A stretch of 64,000 nucleotides of DNA from CAZKWG01 sp964615375. Its GTDB lineage: Bacteria; Myxococcota_A; UBA796; CAZKWG01. Shown here piece by piece: positions 43,359 to 54,724 of the stretch. The stretch's first letter is position 1. Every line of letters begins with the position of its first letter. A program made the translations under genes and the position numbers. Location: the NCBI GenBank assembly GCA_964615375.1, contig CAZTOW010000007.1, forward strand, positions 62,001 to 126,000, written 5' to 3'. The notes below the pieces were generated by a model. That model searched no databases. It saw nothing but the letters and a program-made list of their open reading frames with translations, and was not told where the DNA came from.

Positions 43359-45268
43359 TCCGCGTCCTCGACGACGCCGTCATCAACAAGATCGCGGCCG
43401 GCGAGGTGGTGGAGAGGCCCGCCAGCGTGCTCAAGGAGCTGCTGGAGAACGCGCTGGACGCCGGCGCCACCGACGTCCGCGTGGAGCTGAAGCAGGGCGG
43501 CAAGGGCCTGGTGCGCGTCTCCGACAACGGCTCGGGCATGAGCGCGCAGGACGCGACCCTCTGCCTGGAGCGCCACGCCACCAGCAAGATCCGCACGGAG
43601 GCCGACCTCTTCCAGGTCACCACGCTGGGCTTCCGCGGGGAGGCCCTGCCCAGCATCGCCGCCGTGACCCGCTTCGAGCTGCTCACGCGGCCCGAGGGCC
43701 AGGACGCCGGGACCCGCGTGACCGTGGACGGCGGGCGCATGCTGGACGTGCGGGCGGCGGGCTGCCCCAAGGGCACGCAGATCACGGCCCGCAACCTGTT
43801 CTACAACGTGCCCGCGCGCCGGAAGTTCCTGCGCAGCGACGAGACCGAGCTCAGCCACGCGCTGGAGGGCGTGGTCCGCGAGATCCTCATCCGCCCCTGG
43901 CTGGACGTGGAGGTCATCAGCGACGAGGAGGTGATCCTGCGCGCGCCGGTGACGGCCGACCGGGCGGCGCGGGCGGCGGACGTGCTGGGGCCCCACGGCG
44001 CCGCGCTGATCCCCGTGCAGTTCCAGCGGGGGAACCTGGAGGTGGACGCGCTGGTCAGCCCGGTCGGCGTCCACCGCGGCAGCGCCCAGGGCTCGAGCTA
44101 CTTCTACGTCAACGGGCGCTTCGTCAAGGACCCGCTGCTGCGCCGGGCGGTGAACGAGGCCTACCGGGGCATCGTGCCCAAGGGGCGATACCCGACGGTG
44201 GTGCTGGAGATCCGGGTCCCCCACGAGCACGTCGACGTGAACGTGCACCCGGCCAAGACCGAGGTGCGCTTCCAGTACGCGATGGACCTGGAGCAGGCGC
44301 TGGCGGCCGGGATCCGCGAGGTGCTGCACAAGGTGGGGATCCAGCGCCCCGTCGAGGTGGAGGCGCGCTACCGCCCGGCGGGGGAGGAGCGCTCGGGCGA
44401 GCAGGAGGCCCTGCCGCTCTCCGCGCCCGCGCCCATCGCCCCGCGCCGCCCGATCTTCGCCCGTGAGCCGGAGCCCGCGCCCGCCCCGCGCCCCCTCCCG
44501 CCCCGCGCGCCCGAGCCGCTGGAGCCCCCCCCAATGGACGAGGGGCCCGCGCCCGAGCCTCCCTCGGCGCTGACGTCCCCAGCCCCCGCGCCGCGCCCGG
44601 CGGCCTACAGCTTCACCGCGCCGCCGCCCCCGCAGCTCGCCGACGCGCCGCTGCCCTACGACGGCGGTCGCGCCCTGCTGCCCGTGGCCCGCTTCGCCGA
44701 TCTGCGCGTGATCGGCCAGCTCGGCCGGACCTATGTGCTCTGCGAGGGCGCGGGCGAGCTCGTCATCATCGACCAGCACGCCGCCCACGAGCGCGTCACC
44801 CTCTACCGCCTCACCCTGGCCGAGCGCTCCAAGGCCCCGGGTGGCCAGCGCCTGCTGACCCCGCAGCTCGTGGAGCTCAGCGCCCCCCGCGCCCGCGCGC
44901 TGGGCGCCCGCTCCGAGGTCCTGGCCCGCGTGGGCCTGGAGGTGGAGCCCTTCGGCGGCAACACCTTCGCCATCAAGCAGGTGCCCGACGCGCTTCAGGG
45001 CGCCGACCTCACGCGCCTGGTGGAGGACGTGACGGACGACTTGATGGAGGGCGGGGGAGGGGAGGCGCTGGACGGCGTGCTGGAGCACGTCCTGGCCACC
45101 ATGGCCTGCCACACCTCCGTGCGCGCCGGGCAGGTGCTCTCCCCCTACGAGATGCGGGAGCTGCTGCGCTCGCTGGACGACGTGGACTTCTCGGTCTGCG
45201 CCCACGGTCGCCCCGTCTGCATCCGGGTGAGCGCGGGTGAGCTCGAGCGGCGCTTCCACCGGGCCTGA
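43355..45268 (+). CDS. mutL: DNA mismatch repair protein MutL
   Basis: 637 residues from a GTG overlapping the der stop. The N-terminal GHKL ATPase is intact (KIAAGEVVERPASVLKELLENALDAGA, VSDNGSGM, TLGFRGEALPSI, with NVHPAKTEVRF later). A Pro-rich linker covers about 365-445. The C-terminal dimerisation domain carries a DQHAAHER endonuclease-type motif whose usual last Glu appears replaced (ERVTLYR). ACHTSVRAG and CAHGRPV further on match other metal-site motifs. It couples mismatch recognition to strand incision. It is followed 2 nt later by miaA. Confidence 0.96.
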   Translation: MIRVLDDAVINKIAAGEVVERPASVLKELLENALDAGATDVRVELKQGGKGLVRVSDNGSGMSAQDATLCLERHATSKIRTEADLFQVTTLGFRGEALPSIAAVTRFELLTRPEGQDAGTRVTVDGGRMLDVRAAGCPKGTQITARNLFYNVPARRKFLRSDETELSHALEGVVREILIRPWLDVEVISDEEVILRAPVTADRAARAADVLGPHGAALIPVQFQRGNLEVDALVSPVGVHRGSAQGSSYFYVNGRFVKDPLLRRAVNEAYRGIVPKGRYPTVVLEIRVPHEHVDVNVHPAKTEVRFQYAMDLEQALAAGIREVLHKVGIQRPVEVEARYRPAGEERSGEQEALPLSAPAPIAPRRPIFAREPEPAPAPRPLPPRAPEPLEPPPMDEGPAPEPPSALTSPAPAPRPAAYSFTAPPPPQLADAPLPYDGGRALLPVARFADLRVIGQLGRTYVLCEGAGELVIIDQHAAHERVTLYRLTLAERSKAPGGQRLLTPQLVELSAPRARALGARSEVLARVGLEVEPFGGNTFAIKQVPDALQGADLTRLVEDVTDDLMEGGGGEALDGVLEHVLATMACHTSVRAGQVLSPYEMRELLRSLDDVDFSVCAHGRPVCIRVSAGELERRFHRA

Positions 45269-45270
45269 GC

Positions 45271-46185
45271 GTGGCGAAGATCCTGGTCATCGGGGGGCCC
45301 ACGGCCGCGGGGAAGACCGCGGCGGCGCTGCAGGTGGCCTGCCTGTGGGGGGCCGCCCTGGTCAGCGCGGACGCCATGCTGGTGTACCGGGGCATGGACA
45401 TCGGCACGGCCAAGCCCTCGGCGGCGGTGCTGCGGCGCTTCCCGCATGCCTGCGTGGACGTGCGCGACCCCGATCAGGAGTGGAGCGTCACCGACTTCGT
45501 CGCCGCCTTCGAGGAGGCGAGGGGAGCGCACGAGCGCGTGGTCGTGGTCGGGGGGACGCCCTTCTACCTCTCCGCCCTGGTCCGCCCGCTGACCCCGCTG
45601 CCCTCCGCCGACCCGGCCCTGCGCCTCCACCTGGAGTCGCTGCCGAACCCCCACGCTCGCCTCGCGGAGGTCGATCCGGTCACCGCCGCCCGCCTGCACC
45701 CCAACGACCGGCTGCGGGTGGTGCGCGCCCTGGAGGTCTTCGAGCTGACCGGCCGCCCGATGTCGGAGATCTTCGCCGAGGATCGCGCCCGCCACGAGCG
45801 CGCCGCCTCGATGACCGTGGCCTGGCTGGACCGCGAGACCGAAGACCTCCACATGCGCATCCACATGCGCCTGGAGCAGATGATGGCGCGCGGCTACCTG
45901 GACGAGGTGCGCGCGCTGCTGGAGCGGGGCTACGGCCCGGAGCTCAAGCCCATGAAGAGCCTGGGCTACAAGCACCTGGCCGAGCACCTGCTCTCCGGGC
46001 TGCCGCTGGACGAGGCGGTCCGCCGCACCGAGCGCGACACCCGCACGCTCGCCCGCAAGCAGCGCACCTGGGCGCGCGGGCTCGGCTGGACCGGCACCGA
46101 CCGGGCAGGCGTGCTGGCGAGGGCGCGGGAGCTCTTCGGGGAGCCCCGGCGGCGAGGCGTGGCGCCGCCCGAGAGGCGCGAATAA
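45271..46185 (+). CDS. miaA: tRNA dimethylallyltransferase MiaA
   Basis: 304 residues from a GTG 2 nt after mutL. It adds an isopentenyl group to A37 of tRNAs reading UNN codons. The P-loop is GGPTAAGKTAAAL. The substrate segment is SADAMLVYRGMDIGTAKPS (commonly SVDSRQVYRGLDIGTAKP), so the region around the catalytic Asp varies but keeps Asp. Further motifs are VVVGGTPFYLSAL, LHPNDRLRVVRALEVFELTGRP and KSLGYKHL. The mutL-miaA pairing is common in bacteria. Confidence 0.95.
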   Translation: MAKILVIGGPTAAGKTAAALQVACLWGAALVSADAMLVYRGMDIGTAKPSAAVLRRFPHACVDVRDPDQEWSVTDFVAAFEEARGAHERVVVVGGTPFYLSALVRPLTPLPSADPALRLHLESLPNPHARLAEVDPVTAARLHPNDRLRVVRALEVFELTGRPMSEIFAEDRARHERAASMTVAWLDRETEDLHMRIHMRLEQMMARGYLDEVRALLERGYGPELKPMKSLGYKHLAEHLLSGLPLDEAVRRTERDTRTLARKQRTWARGLGWTGTDRAGVLARARELFGEPRRRGVAPPERRE

Positions 46186-46194
46186 GGGCGGGGG

Positions 46195-47205
46195 ATGCTC
46201 ACCCTCCTGCTCAGCCTCGCCCTCGCCCAGAGCGGGCGCCCGCCGCTGGTCTACCCGCCGCTGCGCCGCACCGTCTGCACCTTCCCGACCTCCATCATGA
46301 CGACCCCTGCCGAGGCCATGCTCCCGGGGACGGAGCGGCGCATCGGCGAGCTCCACCAGATCGACGGATCGCTCCAGCTTGTGGCCAGCCTGGGCGACGA
46401 CGGCGATGAGCCCGTGTTCCGCGCGGCCATCCGCGACGCGCGCATGGAGCTGCTCCTGGACCTGGCGCTGACCGGGGCCTCGCCGCTGGAGCTCTCGCGC
46501 GAGGTGAGCGTGGGCCCGCTCACCATGGTCGAGGACGCGCTGCTGGACGTGGTCGGCTTCGAGGGCACGCAGGTGCGGATCGCGCCCGTGGACTGGGGCG
46601 GGCCCCCCTCCATCCAGCCCACCCGCCCGCTCCAGCCGGTCGTGCGCTGCGAGGAGCTGCGCGTCCGCAACCACATGGCCGCGGACTTCGACGAGGCGCT
46701 GCGCAAAAGGGCCGGGGTCGCCGACGCCGAGGAGCGGACCATCACCGGCGGCGCGAAGCTCTACGACGCCCAGGGCGAGCGGGTGGCGCGCCTGTCGCGG
46801 CGGCGCGGCTGGCATGTGCTCTACGTCACGGGCCGGCACGACGGCTGGGTGGACGTGGTGATCAACGAGTGGCAGGGCTACATCTGGCGCGGCCAGATCA
46901 AGGAGGACACGCTGGACCCGCTGGACGAGGGCGGCGTGGGCGGTCTGGGGATGCTGGGTGGCGGCGCAGGGGAGGGGAAGAAGCCCGAGCTCCGCGCCTG
47001 CCCCAGCGACGTCTTCCTCTCCCTCAGCGCGAAGCACCTGTACTGGCCCATGGGCATGCTGCTGGCCGGCGCCCCCTTCGAGATCCTCGAGCGGGACCCC
47101 ATGGACGGGCCGATCGTGCGGGTCGTGGACAGCCCCCTCTACCTGGACGAGGGCTACCAGCTCCGCCTCCAGCCGGGGGCGGAGCGTTGCCCGGCAGTTA
47201 ACTAG
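46195..47205 (+). CDS. Exported protein of unknown function
   Basis: 336 residues from an ATG 9 nt after miaA. There is a short signal peptide (LTLLLSLALAQS). The rest is a mixed alpha/beta protein with Cys pairs (RRTVCTFPTS, VVRCEELRV, LRACPSDVF, GAERCPAVN). A segment around VARLSRRRGWHVLYVTGRHDGWVDVVINEWQGYIWRG suggests an SH3-like strand arrangement. I do not recognise the family. It is co-directional with der-mutL-miaA, and ends 5 nt before the convergent repeat protein. Confidence 0.65.
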   Translation: MLTLLLSLALAQSGRPPLVYPPLRRTVCTFPTSIMTTPAEAMLPGTERRIGELHQIDGSLQLVASLGDDGDEPVFRAAIRDARMELLLDLALTGASPLELSREVSVGPLTMVEDALLDVVGFEGTQVRIAPVDWGGPPSIQPTRPLQPVVRCEELRVRNHMAADFDEALRKRAGVADAEERTITGGAKLYDAQGERVARLSRRRGWHVLYVTGRHDGWVDVVINEWQGYIWRGQIKEDTLDPLDEGGVGGLGMLGGGAGEGKKPELRACPSDVFLSLSAKHLYWPMGMLLAGAPFEILERDPMDGPIVRVVDSPLYLDEGYQLRLQPGAERCPAVN

Positions 47206-47210
47206 GTATA

Positions 47211-50200
47211 TTAGCCCCGACGACGACGCAGCCCCAGGAAGCCCAGCAGCGCGCCCAGAGCCAGCGCCATGCGGCTGGGGCTCGGGGTCTGCTCAACGCT
47301 GCAGGCGCAACCGCCGGCCTTGTACTCGGTATACCCCAGCGCCGTGTCCGGGGTGCCCGTCTCCTCGCCGCCGGTGTCCGCGGTCTCCCCGGTGTCCCCC
47401 GAGTCCGGGGTGCCCGTGTCGCCCGTGTCGCCCGTGTCGCCCGTGTCCGGAATCTCCACGTCGTCCGTCGGATCGTTGGGGTCCGTGCCGTGCTCCACCT
47501 CCTCGCCGTCGGGCACGCCGCCGTCGTCGGAGTCGGGGTCCAGCGGGTCGGTGTCGGTCTCCTCGATCTCGGTCCCGTCGCTCAGGTTGTCGTCGTCCGA
47601 GTCGGCGTCGGTGGGGTCGGTCTCGGTGGTCAGCACCTCCTCGCCGTCGGTGAGCCCGTCGGCGTCGCTGTCGTCGGAGGTGGGGTCCGTCTCGTAGGTG
47701 TTGACCTCGTCCCCGTCGGTGAGCCCGTCTGCGTCGCTGTCGGCGTCCGTGGGATCGGAGCCGTAGGTGTTGACCTCGTCCCCGTCGGTGAGCGCGTCGT
47801 CGTCCGTGTCGGTGTCGTTGGGGTCGGTGCTGTGCTCCAGCACCTCCTCGCCGTCGCTGAGCCCGTCGTCGTCCGTGTCGGCGTCCTGGGCGTCGGTGCC
47901 GTAGACCAGATCCTCCTCCTTGTCGGTGAGCCCGTCGCCGTCCGTGTCCGTCGCGTCGGTGATGTCATCGGACGGGTCGAGCGGATCGGTGCCGTCCGCC
48001 AGCACCTCCACGCCGTCGGGGGTGCCGCCGTCGTCGGTGTCCGCGTCGTTGGGATCGGTCTCGTAGGTGTTGACCTCGTCCCCGTCGGAGAGCCCGTCGT
48101 CGTCCGAGTCGCTGTCCGTCGGATCGGTCTCGTAGGTCTCGACCTCGCTCCCGTCGGTGAGCCCGTCGTCGTCCGAGTCGGCGTCGTTGGGGTCCGTCGA
48201 GTAGCTGTCCACCTCCTCGCCGTCGGTGAGCCCGTCGTCGTCGCTGTCGTCATCGGTGGGATCCGTCCCCGTGATGATGACCTCGTCGCTGTCGGAGAGC
48301 CCGTCCGCGTCCGTGTCCGAGGCGGTCGGGTCCGTGCCGTAGGTGCCGACCTCGTCGCCGTCGGTGAGCCCGTCGTCGTCCGTGTCCTCGTCGAGCGGGT
48401 CCGTGCCGGTGGTCCCGACCTCCGCCCCGTCGTCGAGCCCGTCGCCGTCCGTGTCGGCCTCGGTGGGATCCGTGTCCGTGCTGTTCACCTCGGTCCCGTC
48501 GCCCAGCCCGTCCCCGTCCGTGTCCTCCTCGGTCGGATCGGTGTCGTAGGTCTCCACCTCCTCGCCGTCCGTCAACCCGTCCCCGTCCGAGTCCGCGGCC
48601 GTGGGATCCGTGTCGTAGGTCCCCACCTCGTCCCCGTCCGTCAGCCCGTCCCCGTCCGAGTCCGACGAGAGCGGATCCGTGCCGCCCGCGACCTCCTCGC
48701 CGTCGGTGAGCCCGTCGTCGTCGGTGTCCTCGTCCGTGCGATCGGTGTCGTAGACGTCCATCTCCTCCTTGTCGGTGAGCCCGTCGCCGTCCGTGTCGGT
48801 GGTCTCCAGGATGTCGTCCGATCCGTCCAGCGGATCCGTGCCGTCGGAGAGCACCTCCACGCCGTCGCTCACGCCGCCGTCGTCGGTGTCGCTGTCCGTG
48901 GGGTCGGTCTCGTAGTCGTTGACCTCGTCGCCGTCGTCGAGCCCGTCGGCGTCCGTGTCGTCGTTCGTGGGATCCGTGCCGTGGTCCTCGACCTCGTCAC
49001 CGTCGCTCAGATCGTCATCGTCCGTGTCCGCGTCGAGCGCGTCGGTGTCCGTGTCGTTGATCTCCGTGCCATCGTCGAGCCCGTCGTCGTCCGAGTCGGC
49101 GTCGGTGGCGTCTGTGCCGTAGGTGTTGACCTCGTCGCCGTCGCTGAGATCGTCGTCGTCGGTGTCGGCGTCGGTGGGGCTGGTCCCGGTCTCCGTCACC
49201 TCGGTCCCGTCGTCCAGCGTGTCGCCGTCCGTGTCCGTGGACAGCGGATCCGTGCCGTAGGTGTCGACCTCAGCGCCGTCGGAGAGCGTGTCCCCGTCCG
49301 TGTCGGCGTCCAGCGGGTCCGTGTCGGTGGTCTTGACCTCCTCTCCGTCGGTGAGCCCGTCGTCGTCCGTGTCCTTGTCGTTGGGGTCGGTCTCCGTGCC
49401 GTTGACCTCGCGCCCGTCGTTCAGCGTGTCGCCGTCCGAGTCCTTGTCCGTGGGGTCGGTGTCGTACTCGTTGACCTCCTCCCCGTCGGTCAGCGCGTCC
49501 CCGTCCGTGTCGCTGTCCAGCGGATCGGTGCCGGTGGTCTCGACCTCCTCGCCGTCGCTGAGCCCGTCGCTGTCGGTGTCGGCGTCAGTGGGGTCGGTGC
49601 CCAGCGTTTCCTCCTCCAGGTCCGTGAGCCCGTCGCCGTCGCCGTCGTAGGTCTCGTCGTTCCCGTCGCAGTCGTTGTCCACGCCGCCGTCCACGACCTC
49701 CTCGGCGCCCGGATTCACGTCGGCGTCGGTGTCGTCGCAGTCGTCGCCGCCGGTGATCTCGCCCTCGGCCTGGTAGCCGTCGCCGTCCTGATCGTAGTCG
49801 TCGGCCTCGTCGCAGTCCTGGTCGATGCCGTCGTACCAGATCTCGTCCGCGCCCGGGTTGATCTCCGCGTCCGCCGGATCGCAGTCCCCGTCCGCCGTGT
49901 AGAGGTAGCCGTCCCCGTCGTAGTCGAACTCCGCGTCCAGGTCGAGCCCGTCCGCCCCGTTCGTGGCCTTGCCCGGCCCGATCCCGCCGTCCACCTCCAC
50001 GTTGCAGAGAGACAGGGAGGCCCCATAGATCTGCTTCACCACGCCGCCGCCGCCGCCGCCGCCGTTGTCGTCGATGTCCGCGCCGTCTCCGCCGTGGGCC
50101 GCCAGCGTTCCCGTGCAGTTGATCCAGCCCGCCAGGATCACGATGCCGCCGCCCGCGCCGCCGCCGGCCGCGTCGTTGCTGTAGAGCTCGCCGTCGGCGC

Positions 50201-50753
50201 CGTCCACGACCAGCGTGCCGGCCATCTCCACCAGATCGGCCTCGATGGAGATGGATCCGCCGCCGTCCCCGCCGTAGCCGCCCCCGTCGCCGTCCGCCCC
50301 GCCCGCGGCCCCGCCCGCCGAGCCCATGTCCACGTCGTAGCTGTCCTCGTCCCCGTAGGCCGAGCCGCCCGTCCCGTCGATGGTGCTGTTGTCGTCGCGG
50401 ACGCCGTCGCCGCCCGCCCCGCCGTGGCCGCCGCCGCCGCCGCTGTCCTGGTAGGCCGAGCCGCCCTTGCCGCCCCCGGTGCCCTCTCCGTTGGCGTTGA
50501 GCTGACCCCGGTAGCCCGCGCCGCTGGCGTTGATCGTGGACGTCGCGTCCACGTACACGTAGTCCGCCTGCAGGCTCAGCGTCCCGGTCGTGCCCGAGCC
50601 GTCATAGGGCGTGACCGCGAGCGTGCCCCCGTTGATGACGTAGATGTTCTCGTAGGTCTGCGTACCGTCCAGGGTCTCGCTGGTCCCGTCGATGGTCAGA
50701 TCGTCGGCGCGCGCGGACCCGAGGGTGGCGAGGGCGAGCAGCAGCAGGGTCAT
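47211..50753 (-). CDS. Giant secreted thrombospondin-3 repeat protein with MYXO-CTERM-like tail
   Basis: 1180 residues from the ATG at 50751-50753, chosen because it starts a signal peptide (TLLLLALATLGSARA). Residues about 60-265 are Gly-rich with beta segments. Residues about 290-370 are MopE-like Asp repeats (DGDCDPADAEINPGADE, DCDDTDADVNPGAEE). Residues about 375-1090 hold about 31 Ca-binding TSP3-type units of 23 residues (pattern DGLTDGEEVxTYxTDPxDxDTDG). After an Asp/Thr/Gly linker the end is GGCACS, a helix (ALALGALLGFLGL) and RRRRG, the layout of MYXO-CTERM sorting tails processed by myxosortase. It is probably displayed on the cell surface. Confidence 0.92.
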   Translation of the reverse strand: MTLLLLALATLGSARADDLTIDGTSETLDGTQTYENIYVINGGTLAVTPYDGSGTTGTLSLQADYVYVDATSTINASGAGYRGQLNANGEGTGGGKGGSAYQDSGGGGGHGGAGGDGVRDDNSTIDGTGGSAYGDEDSYDVDMGSAGGAAGGADGDGGGYGGDGGGSISIEADLVEMAGTLVVDGADGELYSNDAAGGGAGGGIVILAGWINCTGTLAAHGGDGADIDDNGGGGGGGVVKQIYGASLSLCNVEVDGGIGPGKATNGADGLDLDAEFDYDGDGYLYTADGDCDPADAEINPGADEIWYDGIDQDCDEADDYDQDGDGYQAEGEITGGDDCDDTDADVNPGAEEVVDGGVDNDCDGNDETYDGDGDGLTDLEEETLGTDPTDADTDSDGLSDGEEVETTGTDPLDSDTDGDALTDGEEVNEYDTDPTDKDSDGDTLNDGREVNGTETDPNDKDTDDDGLTDGEEVKTTDTDPLDADTDGDTLSDGAEVDTYGTDPLSTDTDGDTLDDGTEVTETGTSPTDADTDDDDLSDGDEVNTYGTDATDADSDDDGLDDGTEINDTDTDALDADTDDDDLSDGDEVEDHGTDPTNDDTDADGLDDGDEVNDYETDPTDSDTDDGGVSDGVEVLSDGTDPLDGSDDILETTDTDGDGLTDKEEMDVYDTDRTDEDTDDDGLTDGEEVAGGTDPLSSDSDGDGLTDGDEVGTYDTDPTAADSDGDGLTDGEEVETYDTDPTEEDTDGDGLGDGTEVNSTDTDPTEADTDGDGLDDGAEVGTTGTDPLDEDTDDDGLTDGDEVGTYGTDPTASDTDADGLSDSDEVIITGTDPTDDDSDDDGLTDGEEVDSYSTDPNDADSDDDGLTDGSEVETYETDPTDSDSDDDGLSDGDEVNTYETDPNDADTDDGGTPDGVEVLADGTDPLDPSDDITDATDTDGDGLTDKEEDLVYGTDAQDADTDDDGLSDGEEVLEHSTDPNDTDTDDDALTDGDEVNTYGSDPTDADSDADGLTDGDEVNTYETDPTSDDSDADGLTDGEEVLTTETDPTDADSDDDNLSDGTEIEETDTDPLDPDSDDGGVPDGEEVEHGTDPNDPTDDVEIPDTGDTGDTGDTGTPDSGDTGETADTGGEETGTPDTALGYTEYKAGGCACSVEQTPSPSRMALALGALLGFLGLRRRRG
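47470..49655 (-). repeat. 69-bp coding tandem repeat (TSP3), about 31 units with higher-order duplication
   Basis: Units of 69 bp encode 23 residues around D(G/D)LxDGxEV...TDPxDxDxDxD. A distinctive variant block (DDGGVSDGVEVLSDGTDP...DTDGDGLTDKEE) recurs 12 units later as DDGGTPDGVEVLADGTDP...DGDGLTDKEE, and partly again at the end (DDGGVPDGEEV). This indicates duplication of multi-unit blocks. Confidence 0.92.
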
Positions 50754-50875
50754 GGCGTCTCCGGGCTCTGGACTTGTCAGCTTCCTGTCAAGCACCATAG
50801 TAGAGAGGTATCGGCGCGCCCGCAAGCCACGGAATTCCCGCGTGCTGCTCGCTGTAGGCGGCCTGAAAGAAGCTC

Positions 50876-51244
50876 ATGCGATCCGCCCTCTTCGCCCTGC
50901 TCCTCGCCGCCTGCTCCAGCCACGAGGAGCCCGCCGCCAACCCGAGCTCCGCCGAGCCCGCCACCGCGGAGGCGCCGGCCACGCCCGAGCCCGCCGCCCA
51001 GGAGCCCGCCGGCGCCGACACGCCCGCGCAGAGCGGCGACGAGAAGGTGGCCCAGGGGCAGCCCTGCGAGGGCAAGGTATGCGGCGACGGCCTCACCTGC
51101 GTCAGCTACTACGGAATCGCCGGCCCCCAGGGCCCGAAGTTCAGCTCCTGCGAGATCCCCTGCGCCGACGCCAAGGACGCCTGTCCCACGGGCCAGCGCT
51201 GCGTGACCGTGGCGGACGGCCCCGGCCAGGTGTGCCGCCCCTGA
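50876..51244 (+). CDS. Small Cys-rich lipoprotein
   Basis: 122 residues. The lipobox FALLLAACSS places Cys near residue 13. An Ala/Pro/Glu tether covers about 16-55. The C-terminal domain carries eight cysteines in a compact pattern (CEGKVCGDGLTC...C..PC......C.....C.....C), suggesting four disulfides. Similar small Cys-rich lipoproteins are frequent in myxobacteria; no function is assigned. It is divergent from the TSP3 gene (about 120 bp between starts) and 39 nt upstream of the carboxylase operon. Confidence 0.8.
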   Translation: MRSALFALLLAACSSHEEPAANPSSAEPATAEAPATPEPAAQEPAGADTPAQSGDEKVAQGQPCEGKVCGDGLTCVSYYGIAGPQGPKFSSCEIPCADAKDACPTGQRCVTVADGPGQVCRP

Positions 51245-51283
51245 TCCCGGCGCGTTAGACTCCGGACTCCTCGCGAGGTCCCG

Positions 51284-52653
51284 ATGTTCCGACGCCTGCT
51301 GGTCGCCAACCGCGGAGAAGTGGCCGCGCGCATCCTCCGCACGGCCCGCCGGCTGGGCGTGGAGACCGTGGCGCTCACCACCGAGCCGGATCGGGAGCTC
51401 TCCTACCTGAGCCAGGCCACGGAGGTCGTCTGCATCGGCGGCGCCCGCGCCTGGCTGGACCAGGACGCCATCCTGGAGGCCGGGGCGCGCACCCGCTGCA
51501 GCGCGGTCCACCCGGGCTGGGGCTTCCTCTCGGAGAACGCCACCTTCGCCGCCCGCTGCGAGGCGGCGCGCCTGACCTTCGTGGGCCCGCGCCCGCTCTC
51601 CATCCGCCAGATGGGCGACAAGAGCGAGGCGCGGCGCACGATGACCCGCCTCGGCGTGGCGCCCATCCCCGGCACGGATCACGCGCTCTCCGGGATCGAG
51701 GAGGCGCGCCGGGTGGCCGAGGCCATGGGCTACCCCGTGCTGCTCAAGGCCCTGGCGGGCGGGGGAGGGCGCGGGATGCGCCGCGTCTTCGAGCCGGACG
51801 CGCTCTCAGACGCCTTCCTCTCGGCCAGCGCCGAGGCCGAGGCCGCCTTCGGCAACGGCGGCATGTACATGGAGAAGCTCATCGGCGCCGGCCGCCACGT
51901 CGAGCTCCAGGTGATGGGCGACGGGCTCGGAGAGGTGGTGGTGCTGGGCGCCCGCGAGTGCTCCGTGCAGCGGCGCCACCAGAAGCTGCTGGAGGAGACC
52001 CCGCCGCCCGCCGTCTCGCCGGCCCAGCTCGCCCAGGTGAGCGCGCGGCTCCGCGAGGCCCTGGGCGCCCTGCGCTACCGCGGCGCGGGCACGGTGGAGA
52101 TGCTCCAGGACGAGGACGGGACGCTGTGGTTCATGGAGATGAACACGCGCCTCCAGGTGGAGCACACGGTGACCGAGGAGGTCACGGGACTGGACCTGGT
52201 GGAGGTCCAGCTGCGGATCGCCGCCGGCCAGCCGCTGGCCCAGGCGATGAGCGGGCGGACCAGCCCTACCCCCGGCGGCCACGCCATCCAGTGCCGGATC
52301 AACGCGGAGGATCCGGCCAACGACTTCCGGCCGGGCCCCGGGCTGATCACCCGCCTCGTGCTGCCGACGGGCCCCGAGCACCCGGGCCTGCGCGTGGACA
52401 CGCACCTCTCGACCGGGGACCGCATCAGCCCGCACTATGACTCGATGATCGCCAAGGTCATCGCGCACGCGCCCACCCGCGACCAGGCCTGCGACCGGCT
52501 CTACGCGGCCCTGGGGGCCATGGTCGTGGAGGGCGTGCCGACCACCATCGCGCTCCACCGGAAGATCCTGGCCGATCCCGAGTTCCGCACCGGACGCTAC
52601 GACACCGGCTGGCTCCCGCGCCGCGCCGACCTCCTGCCCACCGAGAGCGCCGC

Positions 52654-52657
<4 letters not shown>
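51284..52657 (+). CDS. Biotin carboxylase subunit of an acyl-CoA carboxylase
   Basis: 457 residues, the length of a stand-alone biotin carboxylase with no biotinyl domain attached. It carboxylates biotin with ATP and bicarbonate. Motifs: RLLVANRGEVAARILR, HPGWGFLSENATFA, the glycine-rich ATP loop KALAGGGGRGMRRVF, ECSVQRRHQKLLEETP, FMEMNTRLQVEHTVTE and GHAIQCRINAEDP. It overlaps by 4 nt the carboxyltransferase gene, which carries the biotinyl domain. Confidence 0.94.
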
Positions 52658-54675
<2,018 letters not shown>

Positions 54676-54724
54676 TCGGGTGAGCGGCGCTGTGATACTC
54701 TGGAGAGCGAGCTGTGGAGGCAAG

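Noticed and set aside
47470..49655. Regular 69-bp repeat that could suggest CRISPR or satellite DNA
   Set aside because: It is in-frame coding repeat of Ca-binding TSP3 units with no unique spacers.
47490..51206. Long plus-strand open frame opposite the TSP3 protein
   Set aside because: It is an antisense shadow of the repeats, giving VGVRRVG-type low-complexity sequence; the minus frame carries the signal peptide, repeats and sorting tail.
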